Assembly: GCA_003586115.2 (NCBI GenBank) | Contig: QVOM02000053.1 | Span: 1,719,658-1,783,657, forward strand | Reading direction: 5' to 3' | Origin: Salvator merianae | Lineage: Eukaryota > Chordata > Lepidosauria > Squamata > Teiidae | DNA: 64,000 nucleotides | Part shown: in pieces, positions 36,930 through 47,615 of the stretch | How the letters are laid out: every line of letters starts with the position of its first letter | Position numbering within the stretch: the stretch's first letter is position 1 | Position numbers and translations under genes: made by a program | The notes under the pieces: model-generated | What the model was told of the DNA's origin: nothing | Database searches by the model: none | What the model saw: only the letters and a program-made list of their open reading frames with translations

Positions 36930-37065
36930 GGCCTTGGTCGCTCCTAACTCTCCTGCCCACCTTTTCCACACCACGCATGACTTTATATGCTTCAGTCTGG
37001 GCACCTCTTACATGCCGTTGTTCAAGGCTGAAGGGACTCTCACGGAGTCGCCAATATTTCCCAGT
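36930..37065 (-). mobile_element. CR1 LINE internal fragment, minus orientation
   Basis: Short piece with cgctcctaactctcctgccc, acgcatgactttatatgctt and gttcaaggctgaaggg, in the order found at 34860-35030, but with an internal deletion. Confidence 0.5.
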
Positions 37066-38687
37066 TTCTCCACGTGCAAAAGGCCTTTTTGCCCTTTTAA
37101 CCTGACCTGCCTCCTCTGAAGCAGGCAGGTGTAGGTAAGGGCCAGGGCGGGGGAAGCAGTGGCTGGCAGAGGTGTCTTTCACGGCAGTGAACCAGGCATG
37201 GACTTGCAGTGCTCCTGTGCCTTGCAAGGGTTAGGCAGCGGCAGAGGTAGTGGCAAAGGTAGTGGCAGTTCTGGTAATGACCGGCTTCAGCACAACCTGC
37301 CTGCTCTAGAGGAGCAATTCTAACAAAGGGCGATTTTATTTCAGTTTGGGGGGCCTTGACATGGAGAGCAAGCACACCATGGTCTCAGCCTGTGGGCTGC
37401 TGCTGGCCAAGGACTTTGCATCCACACACAGTGGCTCCAAAGCAGCTCAGAGGTGGTAGCGTCCACATGTTAGTGCAGTATTCCATGTTAAAGGCCAGAA
37501 AATGCACTTCCAAAAGTGGACTTTAGAGGTGGGATGGGAACTCTCGCGTCTGCACGCTACAACCTTGAAGCTGCTTTTGAGCTGCTTTTTTTAATGTGTG
37601 TGGACAGCGTCCCTTCTTTTCATCTTTCACCGCTGCCCTCCTGAAGCCAAAGAGGTGCCCGCCCCTCCCGAGACGGCTTGGAGCAGGGAGATGCTTTTAA
37701 TGCAATGGACCGCTGCACCGCAGAACCAGAAGAGCCACCCGGTTAAGCCTTTGTGAAAGTGGAAGGAGGAACCGGTCTCGCCAATGGAGCCCCATGGCCG
37801 AGCCGTAAGAAGCGCACCCGTTTGCCTCCAGTGGCTGCACAGGCTTTTCTCTCCTCCGCGCTCCGAAACGGTGCTGATGGTCTGCTGCATGCGCGCAGTC
37901 CCAAGAGGGAAGGATGCCTCCGTGGTGTAACGGAGTTGCCATAACAACACGTGCAGGTCTCAGCTGGTGAGCCAGCGAGAAGGAGCCTGACTGGCAGCTA
38001 ATGGCAGCCTGGCTGTGGATGGCGGCCCCTCGAACGAGCGGCTCGCAGGCACACAGCTGGGGCTCAGACTGGCCCCTCCGGAGCCAGGCAGGCTACAAAG
38101 ATGGGCTTGTGGGCTCTACAATGCTCCTCTCTGTTGCTTGTGCACGGGGGCTAAGGGCACGACTCTGCAAGGGAGGGAGGGAAGAAAGAACGAAAGACAG
38201 ACAGACATGCAAAAGAAAGCATGATGCCTAGTGTGCAGGCTGTCTGCTTGGGGTCAGCTGTGAGCAGAAACGGGCATTGCAGGGCACAGGCATAAAGACC
38301 CGTCGGTCATTCTCCCTGAGGACAAAGCAGCCCACTCACTATGTGCTGGACGGAGGGCCTCACCTCTGTTTACTTAGGCTTGCCTGGTCCGTGGGTTGCC
38401 TCAGCTAGAGGCCTCCAGCAGACGTGCAATAAAACCCGAGAGCAGAACGGGCAATGCCAGCAGCGCAACCCACCACCCTAATTAATGGAGCATCACCAGA
38501 CCAGCTCACTGCTCAGCACGGCAAGAAATGCTGAGAACAAATAGGGAGCGAGATTTACTGCCAGCCAACAGGCTGGGTCAAAAGCCCAGCCCTCGGAGTT
38601 CTGGGATGCGCCGCCATAGAGAACGCCCCCTCTCTCTGTGTCATTGCCACCCGCTCATTTGCAGGAGCATCCAGCACCGAAGTGGGT

Positions 38688-39105
38688 GTAGAATCTTAGC
38701 ACTGTGGAGCCAGAAGGAACCACAAGGGTCATCTAGTCCAACCCTTTGCAATGATTTGGAAAGCAGATTAAACCAATGTTGGGGAAGCAGCTGTCCAGCC
38801 TGATTGTGAAAACCTCCAGGGATGGAGAAGCTGCAGCCACAAGAGGCAAAGTGTTCCACCCTTTTGCACAGCTCACCACCAGGAAATCTTTCCTTGTATT
38901 CCACCCGGAATCTGGGAAGCTGTAACTGCTGCCCAGCGTGCCTGTGGTTCTGGAGGACAGTTCTTGACCGCCTCCCCTACGGCAGCCTCTGGCATCACTG
39001 AATGCAGAATAATATTACGTACCTGCGTACTGATAGCATGTATTCCCTCGGTCGTCTCTTCTCAGACCAAACATCCCAATCCCCTTAGCCTTTTCTCAGA
39101 GGGCA
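38688..39105 (-). mobile_element. CR1 LINE 3' end, classic subtype, minus orientation
   Basis: It begins agaatcttagcactgtggag, then gtcatctagtccaacccttt, the complement of the widespread amniote CR1 3' end (...ggttggactagatgac). It continues through tccagcctgattgtgaaaac and ttccttgtattccaccc to ccccttagccttttctc. Confidence 0.75.
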
Positions 39106-39114
39106 AGTTCTCAC

Positions 39115-39440
39115 ACTGGATCTCTTCACACTTTCCACCTTGGAATGTCTGAATCTGACCATTCCAAGGTGGAACAGTCCCGATGGTGCTGCGGCCATCC
39201 GCACTGCGAGGGCTGAACAACCAGGATATGGGCTTCTAGCGCTCATGGTGCGAATGCTGGCCATTCTGCCACGACAGTGGTTACCAAAACATCCGCCCAC
39301 TGCCATGGTGACCAGGGACAGGCATACTGTGGCGTGCAGTGTTCACACCTGGAAGTGGGGGTGAACGCTGCCTACCGGAGCAATCCAGCTGCTCCCGGGA
39401 CAGCTGTAGACTACAGTTTTGTTGTCCACAGCTAGTAGTA
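39115..39440. mobile_element. Non-autonomous DNA-transposon-like repeat, copy B
   Basis: Partner of 8540-8960, with the same 13-bp inverted pair at 39135-39147 and 39160-39172 separated by a 12-nt spacer, then cagtcccgatggtg and gggcttctagcgctc. Its right part resembles 11690-11770. The ends are not defined. Confidence 0.5.
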
Positions 39441-40238
39441 ATCGAGAGATTTGCTCCTGGCCCAAACAACAGAGGCAAACGTTCTGACCTAAATAAGCAC
39501 GTCATCATGACATGATTTGTTCTGAAAGGCTCCTCCTCAACAAAACCAGGCTGAGATGCTTCGGGTGAGTTTTCGGTGACTGGAAAAAGATTTGGATGCT
39601 TTTTATACAAGCAACAAAAATGCCAAAGCCTTCCAGATATTACGATGCAGGCAAGTATTTCTAAACATCTATTTTCATAGGCTTTGGTAGCTCGAAGTCA
39701 TATATCATATTTTCCAAATTTAAACTTTGGCTAGAACACTTTAGGCACTTAACAGAGACAATAGCCTAATAACTTTTGTTTGGCCTTCATTATTGCTGCA
39801 CAGTTTTGGGCAATGACTTCAAAATTTAACACTCGTCTGCCTGGGTGCAAAACACTGCAATTTGGGAGCCGCGTTTTGCTACCCCACTTGTATTCAAACC
39901 CTGCAGCCAATCCATAAACGGCATTGGCCTCACTTCTGCTGGGCCTTTCCTGGAAAGTGTTTAACATATAACAAATTGAACTATATCATTATGCAGGATA
40001 TTCAGTATTTCCCTGTTAATGTAATACCAATATTAGTTGTTACTGAAGCAATATGTAAATTCATAAACTAAGATACATGTTCAAAGGTTCTGTTGCTTGT
40101 TCAATGGACTTTTATGGAAGTTAAAGCAATCTTATTGAAACTTAATAGAAATATAAATAAATGAAATATGTAAAGTTGTACTACCTATTTGTAGTTGTTA
40201 AACAGCAGATACACACACGTGCGCAACACACACACACA

Positions 40239-40487
40239 GAGGACTGTGCAAAAGGTTTAGGCAGGTGCGGAAAAAAGGCTGCAAAGTAAGAATGCTTTCA
40301 AAAAGGCAAAGTTGAAGCTAAAGGGTGGTCACACCAAATATGGATTCAGTTTAGATTTCTCTTTTGTTCATTCACTTTGCATTTTGTTAATTGGCAAACA
40401 TAAACTATTAACACTTCTACTTTTGAAAGCATTCTTCCTTTGCAGCATTTTTTCCACACCTACCTAAAACTTTTGCACAGTATTGTA
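40239..40487. mobile_element. Palindromic Tc1/mariner-like MITE
   Basis: The left arm actgtgcaaaaggtttaggc, then aaagtaagaatgctttcaaa (about 40239-40302), is inverted at about 40422-40487 (gaaagcattcttcctttgca, then taaaacttttgcacag). The arms are about 65 bp and mostly identical. The element ends in gtattgta, suiting insertion at TA. The middle (gggtggtcacaccaaatatg) is familiar from non-autonomous mariner relatives of fish and reptiles. CA repeats flank both sides. Confidence 0.7.
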
Positions 40488-40944
40488 CACACACACACAG
40501 ACACACACGTTCATTGGGTTGGGTTTCATGATACTCACTTCTGCTGATGTTCATTAAAGAATTGACATTTTATTTGCATCAGAGCGAGAATATCCTAAGG
40601 ACTCTTTCTTGGGACTTGAACTGTGAAAGGTTAAAATCAGGCCTGAGAAATATTCAAGGCCCAAGGCTGAATGATGTTTTGAGCAGAAGGGGCCATCCGT
40701 CCAGAAGAAAAGGCCACGCTATCGGTCAGTATTACCTGATTCTCCTGATCTTAGGATTCCTCTCACATGGCGATGATGGAGCTCATAGGAGCCACCCTGG
40801 TGTACACATGGCACGGATAGCCCCTGGCACAGTTGGCCACGCTAGGGGTCTTTTTGCCCTGGCACCCTCCAGCTTAAAGCGACAGTGTTATAACAAGGCA
40901 ACTTTTTGTCTTTACCAGTTTGAGCTGGAGACCATAAGGAAGGC

Positions 40945-41311
40945 TATGTGCTGAAGAATCGACACTTGCAAATTGTGCTGCAGAAGACGTCTGAGAGTCC
41001 CTCGGACTGCAAGGAGATCAGAGCAGTCGAGGAAATCAAGCCTGACTATTCATCGGAAGGACTAACCCTGAAGCTGAAGCTCAAATACTTCGGCCACCTA
41101 ATGAGAAGACGGGACTCATTGGAAAAGACCCTGATGCTGGGAAAGATGGAAGGCAAAAAAGGAAGCAAGCAGCGGAAGATGAGACGGAGAGAGAGCAACA
41201 GAGACCCGCTTGGGCAAACTCTGGGAGGCAGTGGGGTAGAGAAGCGGAGTAGAGAGTGCCGCGGGCCACGGGGTCACAAAGAGTCGGACACGACTGAACA
41301 ACTGAACAACA
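40945..41311 (+). mobile_element. Bov-B (RTE clade) LINE 3' end
   Basis: The frame translates KLKYFGHLMRRRDSLEKTLM then LGKMEGKKGSKQRKMRRRES, the C-terminal end of Bov-B ORF2. The DNA ends with ggtcacaaagagtcggacac then gactgaacaac, the canonical Bov-B 3' terminus. Only the last ~370 bp remain. It lies about 6.2 kb beyond the CFDP1 stop codon, antisense to CFDP1. Bov-B is common in squamates and ruminants, so this is one of the main clues to the host. Confidence 0.85.
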
Positions 41312-41984
41312 AGACCAGTTTGAGGTTTCGAAACCCGAAGGGGCCTTTTCACCCAGCTCCCATGTTCACATTTCGCTGCTGTACAGCCAGCCTTTCCATC
41401 CCAGAAAGCTCAGCCGAATGTGCGTGTGTTGACCTCCCTCCAGCGCCATGCTGCGACGTTCATGCCCACGGGCACAGGCTGCCAAAGCGCGTTATCGTCC
41501 CACGTCAGGGATGCCCGGTCCACTCCGTCCAAGGGTCCTGCCGCTCCGCCTCGTCAGTCTCTCGGAGAAGCAAAGCAGCTGAACTGGGACGCCCTGGTGG
41601 ATCCCAAATGATGGGGCTGAACGCCGACCTGGTTTCCTCTCGAATGGCTGCAGTCGTCGCCACAAGAATGCACAGCGGCGCGGCTCAAGGAGGAGAGCAG
41701 GGAAGCACTAATCCTTGGCCGCCCTTTGTCCCAGGAAGAATTCATTGGCCCAGATATGTCACTCCGGGCTGGCCAGGGTGGCCTTGTGAGCGATTCTTTG
41801 CAGCAGAGCGCCTGGGTGAAGAGCAAGAAAAACGTATCGGACAAGCAAGAATGCCGTCTGTTTTGAGTGTTTTGTAACATACGGAGTATGGGGAGTGCTG
41901 CTGGGGTTACCGTGTTATGGCACTAATATGTGAAGGAGGAAGTTCAGGGGAGGGCTCCCAAAATGGGGAGTGGTCTGCTAACCA

Positions 41985-42342
41985 TGTCCTAGGAGGAACG
42001 GTTAAAGGATCTAGGCATGCTTAGCCTGCAGAAGAGAAGACTGAGAGGAGACATGATAGCTGTTTTCAAGTATCTGAAGGGCTGTCACAGTGCAGAAGGA
42101 TTGGCCCTATTCTCACTTACACAAGAAGGAAGGACTGGAAACAGTGGGATGAAATTTCAAGGGAGCAGGCGCAGACTATAGAATAGGTTGCCACAGGAGG
42201 TGGTGAGCTCTCCCTCGCTGGAGGTCTTCTGGGAGAGGCTGGACAGATATCTGTCTGGGATGGTTTAGTGGATCCTGCATTGAGCAGGGGGTTGGATTCG
42301 ATGACCCTGGAGGTCCCTTCCAACTCTAGGATTCTATCATTT
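41985..42342 (+). mobile_element. CR1 LINE 3' end, plus orientation
   Basis: Translation gives RLKDLGMLSLQKRRLRGDMI then AVFKYLKGCHSAEGLALF, the end of CR1 ORF2. The tail reads ggttggattcgatgaccctg then gaggtcccttccaactctag and gattct, the classic CR1 3' end. It is 5'-truncated. Confidence 0.85.
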
Positions 42343-43401
42343 AAGCTGGGACTCCTCCAGGGTCACCCAGTGCATTTCCATGGCCTGGGGATGTGGGGAT
42401 TTGAACCTTGGGTGCTACTCCCTTGCTCCAAGTCTTGGGAGAGACTCACTCTCAAGGCTAGGCTGAGTGTTATCCTATTAATACGAGTTGGAAAGAATGT
42501 TCTGGCATTGTCTTCCTCAGCCGTGGCTCTTCCCAGCCTTCATGCTGGGGAACGGTGCCACACTTCCATCTACACATATTGCTTTATGGGATGCTGGAAG
42601 CAATTTCCCTTCGGGGAAGAGAGTCCAGAGCCAAGTCCTGTGATCTACGCTGCCAGCACCTCGCGTGGTTTCCAAGATTCCCAAAATGCTGGACCAAACT
42701 TAGCAAAAAATCAAGACCTAAATGGAAGAATCTGAGTGAGCTTGCAGCCTTGACCTGATCGACTGCTCTGATTAATGAGATACAGCTTGAAGAACAAGAT
42801 GAAAGTGTGTCGCCCTAATTAAGAAGTGTCAAAGCTAGGAAGGGGAACATCAAAAACAGAGCAGCTCGCTCCTCTTCCTTCACTTAATGGGAAGAAAAAA
42901 ACCCGGTATGCTCAGCAGAAGGAAACTGGTCGTTTTCCAAGTTGGTCTGCTAGTGTTTGCTTGTACCAGTCAAAACCAAGGACAGCTGCGAGCTGATGGG
43001 ACTCTCTGGAAATCAGTGCAGTGTATCCAATATCCTATTATTTTCACTACAAAAGAAAAGCACTAGCCAAGTCATCAGAAATAATTTATAGACTATTCTA
43101 ATAGTAAAATTTTGAGTGTTTGTCTGCATCAAAACTCCCAGACTGTGAAAATAAAGAGATGTGGAACTTCATGTATGCACCACACAGCATTCCATGAATG
43201 TACACTGGCAATTATTTCAGAATATATTGTCTTCTGAGTTAACATTTCTTTATAAAGAATCAAAAGGCCTGTGCATAGAATGGCCATGGAAGCAAAGCCA
43301 CCGTTGCAAAACCGAACAATGCATTTGGAAGAAGAATACATGTTTCAGTGATTCCAGAGGTTTGGAGTAGGCCCCCCATTAGGTCGCTTTGATCTTCTGG
43401 G

Positions 43402-43700
43402 TAGAGATGTGCAGAGTTTGGTTCGTGTTCAAAAATTCAATCGAATAGTTGGTGGTCAAAGCTGCAGTCATTCGAATTATCAGAAAATTTGATCGAACCA
43501 AGCCATGAACACAAGTGACTTGATCAAACAGTTCCCGTTTGCTGCAGTTTTGTCCTTGAAAAGGGCTTTTATCAATGGGAAAAAATGGTATTTTTTGTTT
43601 TTGAACAAGTTGGAAATCAAACGCGAACAACCGTTTGCTCAATTAAACAGGTCGCCATTGAGCCCCACAAATGCATGTTACGCATTCGTGCACATTTCTA
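43402..43700 (+). mobile_element. hAT-type MITE with terminal inverted repeats and target duplication
   Basis: The 299-bp element starts tagagatgtgca and ends tgcacatttcta (11 of 12 inverted matches). It is flanked by cttctggg (43394-43401) and cttctgtg (43701-43708), an 8-bp target duplication with one mismatch. TAGNG ends and 8-bp duplications are typical of hAT elements. It has no transposase, so it is non-autonomous. A relative lies at about 350-667. Confidence 0.75.
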
Positions 43701-45499
43701 CTTCTGTGATGCCCATTCAGGGTGAGACTGGCAGATGCTGCAGCCAATCAAGCAACCTCTGATGACCTGAAATGGCGAGTGGCTTCAGCATCTTGAGCGG
43801 CAGAAACTCAGTCGCCTTAAGAATAAATTTTCCACTTGGTGGGCCTAGTAAAGGAATCCTGGGGGCTTTCCCATTCTTTTTTCTTTATTTTAATCTCTAC
43901 AAAGCCATGCACTTTAACCTACATAGAATAAGCAATCCTGGCAAAGGTTATTGCCCAGTTCCCGTCATCAGCCATTACAAGTTTCTTCCTTTTCAAGATA
44001 GGAATCCCTTCTAGGTCAGTCCAGAACTGGAGCACGGGTGAAAACAACCCAGATGGGTAGAGCGGGGAAGGCGTCTGCACACAAAGCACATAACAACCAC
44101 GTTCACAAGAAGGGGAATTCTTGCTGAATTTCGAACACACGGAAATGCATTTTCACTGAGAGCCTTTGAGCAAAGAAGCCAGGTGCTGAAAGATGTGTGA
44201 AAGGCTTTCTGTGAAGATGCGTTAATTGGGGTCCTGGCACCATTCTTGCACATGGCAGGGTTTTAAGCAGGAGTGTCTACAGATACCTTCCTCTCATTTT
44301 GGAACTGTGCTCTACATACTACACAATAGAAAAATTCTGGACTGTACTTATTTAACCATATTTTTAATGCACTCCCACCCTCTGCACAGAAGCAGCTCAT
44401 TCCGTGCAGGAAAATAAAACTGGAAGGGGGGCAAAGGGGGGTGCGTTTAGCTTCTCAGGCTGATTTTATCTGCAAGAAGAATTTGTTTTGTGGTGGGAGG
44501 GAAAACATTCATAAACGCGACCCAGGCGGACGCAGGGGCGGCCAGTTGCTCTCTCAAACAGGCAGGCAATGTTTGCTGGTGCAAGGCACGATGATTTCCA
44601 GCCGATTTTGTGTCAAAAGCACAAAGGCTGCAAGAAAAGCAATGAGGCAAAACCAACCACGATAGGAACCCCAGCTCTCCTGAAATGTTGGATAGGAATG
44701 AATTAAAATTACCTCATTTTGGCTTAAATGTGCCCACTGGAAGCCAGCCCTAATCAGAACACGCTTTAACAGTTGTGGAAAATTCTCTGGTTTGGGCTTT
44801 GATGGATCTCTAGGGCTCTGCTGGCTGCGCGCAGGTACAGAAACGATTTTCGTGCTCAGGCAAGGCTCCTTCTCGCCACACAGCCAATATTTGCACACTG
44901 TTTCTCTGGCATCGCCCCGCGTTGGAGTCGGGGACAGGCAGCCCCCCTCCAGGAGGTGCCCGGGGATGCCTCCAAGAAACTCAAAAAGCGCAAGGCAGAG
45001 CCGACGTGGCAGTGGCTACAAAATGCTGGCTGGGAAGGCATTTCTGCAAGCCAAGAGGACTGGCTGAAAGAAAGCAAGGCTGGGGGCCCACGCGGCTCCT
45101 GCACGGAGAGGCTGGGAGAGTTTTATACATCTATAAATTGCCTCTGATGCTCTTCCACAAATGCGCTCATGAGGCAAGCGCACAGGCTGCAAAAAAGAAA
45201 CACATCAAACCAGCGTCAGTTCAGACGAATATTCGCAGTGAGCCAGGGAGGGAAGGAGGATTTTCGTTCGGCTGAGAGAATAAACTGGTCCTGACTTGGT
45301 GCCAACGATCAAGAAAAAGGAGGTGTGTGGAGTCCTCTGAGTGAGGGGCAGCCTGTGGATTGCCCTGCTGGTCAGCTGCCATGTGCAGCTGCCCTGGAGG
45401 GGCCACAGATGCAACCCAGCAGGACATTTCTGAGATTCTTTTGACTTCTGGAGGCCAGCTGCTAGCACCGGGACAGGGCAAGGTGTGTCCTTGCATCCT

Positions 45500-45740
45500 G
45501 CTTGTGGGTGTCCGTGTCCACAGTGACCCATGCTCTGGTAACTTCCAAACTGGACTATGGGGCTGTCCTTGAAGACGATTCAGAAGCTGCAGCGGGTGCA
45601 GAATGCAGCTGCTTGCCTGCTGACTGGGACAGCTGGCCGGTTGCACATCACACCGGTCTTAAAAGAGCTGCACTGGCTGCCAATTCGCTACTGAGCCCAT
45701 TCAAGGTGTAACCTTAACTTATAAGGCCCTAAAGAACGTA
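45500..45740 (+). mobile_element. L2 LINE reverse-transcriptase C-terminal relic
   Basis: Across frameshifts the translation gives VTHALVTSKLDYG, then VQNAAACLLTGTAGRLHIT and PVLKELHWLPIRY, the highly characteristic end of L2 ORF2. It is inactive because of the frameshifts. It is followed by a dispersed atttatatcctgcttttct piece at about 45785-45910. Confidence 0.8.
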
Positions 45741-45999
45741 CTGGTGTTAGCAGGTTCCTCTGCAGCAGATTCTGAAGCATTATTTATGGCATTTATATCC
45801 TGCTTTTCTTCCACAGAGCCCTAGGCTGGGCTGAGAATCAGTGGCGCACTCCAGTGAGTTTTCTTAGCCGACTGGGGACGCAAACCTGGCGACTTCTAGG
45901 TTCTAACTAGACTCCTTGGTTTCCTTACTAGACTGGTTCCGTAGCCACAGCAGAGGCGTCCCAGCTCTTTCACCCAATATTCCTTGCCACTGGCCCAAG

Positions 46000-46210
46000 T
46001 ATGGCTCATGGGAGTTTTAGTTCTGCAGCGTTTAGGGCAAGTCTCAAACTGCAGCCCACTATTTGCTCCTGGCTCATCACAACTTCTAGCAACGCCACAC
46101 ACTTCCCAGCAGCCCATGCTAGCCTCAGGGGAATGCTGGGAGGTATAATCCAGGGACATCTGGAGACACCCAATTTAGAGGGCCACAGGCTGGTCACCCT
46201 TTATCCTTGA
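46000..46210. repeat. Imperfectly palindromic dispersed repeat
   Basis: The left part (tcatgggagttttagttctg) and right part (aatgctgggaggtataatcc, then cagggacatctggag) are roughly inverted forms of a common squamate repeat. Related palindromic pieces lie at about 21000-21060 and 59190-59345. This is low-confidence and judged by eye. Confidence 0.35.
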
Positions 46211-47524
46211 AAATCACACTTCACAGATCTTCCTAGCACTCCACTGGCCCAAACTCCAGAAAGATCTGCTGCCATGATCACGAAGTTCAAACAATTAATA
46301 TAGCTCAAGAGAAAACCGGAAAAACTCCCAACGGCGTTCATATCTCTGTATTGCAGATTAAATAGGATTTTGATTATCTATGACTCCTATATATAAGTTA
46401 GCATTGTCTGAAGGAGGTTGAACACTGCTGGCTTTGGTCAGCTGATAAATCTGGCACTCTTTACAATTCTATTTTAAGGTGTTTCTGAGTTATGGTACTG
46501 CTGACTTTGGTCAGCTGTGAATTGCAGCAGTGCTGATTTTGGAACTTCTGAGAGCGTGTGAGACACATGCAGTTTCATCTATTTGGCAATATTGCCTGCA
46601 GCCTTAAAGGGCATTAGAAGCAAGCTGCATCTTTTCTCTACATTTTTCTCTCCCTCTGGAGTCTTCAAGAGTGAGTTGCCCAATCATCATTTTCCCATAC
46701 GGACGATTTCATATTGCAAATTTGAAATCCACTAGGTTTTCTAGGAAGCTAATATTGGTGAATAATGTTCTGAGAGTGGGTTCCCTTAAAGCATGGAGTT
46801 TTGGTATCGAGCTGAGGGCTCATCTTGACTAGTGATAAGACCCGAAAAATAACGCACTCCTCAACCAGATTTGACACTTTACTCAAAGGAACACGAAGAT
46901 GCCAGCCGTCCTCGCAGGCTGACCGTTCTCCTCTGAGACTCCTGCACGGCATGATGCAAGAGGGAGGATCGGTTTGCAGAATCCCGGGGAACACGCTTAC
47001 AAAATCGAGAGTGCAGATAGCACAGCTGAGTGGTGGAAACCGCTCCAGAAGAGGCGGGCCACGGGCCACTTCACCCAGAGCGTTCTGGTACTGAAGACAA
47101 CGCAGGGCCACAGTGACCGCCTGAGAAGGAAACCCTCCTGGAACGGGAGGCAGCTGGGAAGGACCCGTAACCCTGGGATCCCGCTGCTGATGACCCACGG
47201 ACTCAGCGCCCAGACCAGAGGAGCAGGTGGGGCGCCAGCGCTGCAGCGCAGAGCCGTCCTCCTCCCTCATCGCCGCCAGAAGCGTGGAGACGGGGAAAGC
47301 CTCCGCCGCAGCCCCGACTCGGGCAGACAGCCACCGACAAGCAACCAGCGGAGCCGGCCAGGCGCCGATGGCATTCCGCAACCCCTCGGCAGGCAAAGAA
47401 TCGGCCACGGGGACCTCCGTTCACCTACATACTATTATGGTGGAAAAGAAAATCCGTACCGGTCACCACAACCCTATGAGTTATGGACCGGAGGCATTTT
47501 GGAGGCCAGAGCTCTCCAGCGGCC

Positions 47525-47615
47525 TCAGGGCTTCATGTTGCTGAGGCGCAGGTCCCTCTCATGCTCGAACTGCCGATAGTCGACTCGCTCCAGGAACGCT
47601 TTTCTGTCCAGGTAC
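47525..47615 (-). CDS. CFDP1: CFDP1 coding exon 7 (last)
   Basis: Acceptor ttgcctgcag ends at 47616. The exon completes a split Gly codon and then reads [20 protein letters not shown], followed by DLRLSNMKP and a TGA stop at 47527-47525. It is the end of the BCNT-C domain. The 3' UTR extends to lower coordinates; its end was not found. Confidence 0.96.

Larger units (their letters stand above)
23555..47524. other. Intergenic region between BCAR1 and CFDP1
   Basis: About 24 kb between the BCAR1 start codon and the CFDP1 stop codon. Both genes point left, so this holds the BCAR1 promoter at its left end and the CFDP1 3' UTR and polyadenylation site at its right end; no clear AATAAA (TTTATT on plus) was found just below 47525. 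No further gene is supported. Content is CR1, L2, Bov-B, mariner-like and hAT-like remnants, a 111-bp minisatellite and unidentified unique DNA. Confidence 0.8.

Noticed and set aside
40948..41877. 309-codon open frame as a new gene
   Set aside because: The first ~120 codons are the end of Bov-B ORF2 and the rest is chance read-through into GC-rich DNA without family signal.
46749..47408. 219-codon minus-strand frame just below the CFDP1 stop
   Set aside because: It falls in the likely CFDP1 3' UTR or flanking DNA; no recognisable motif and no splice support.
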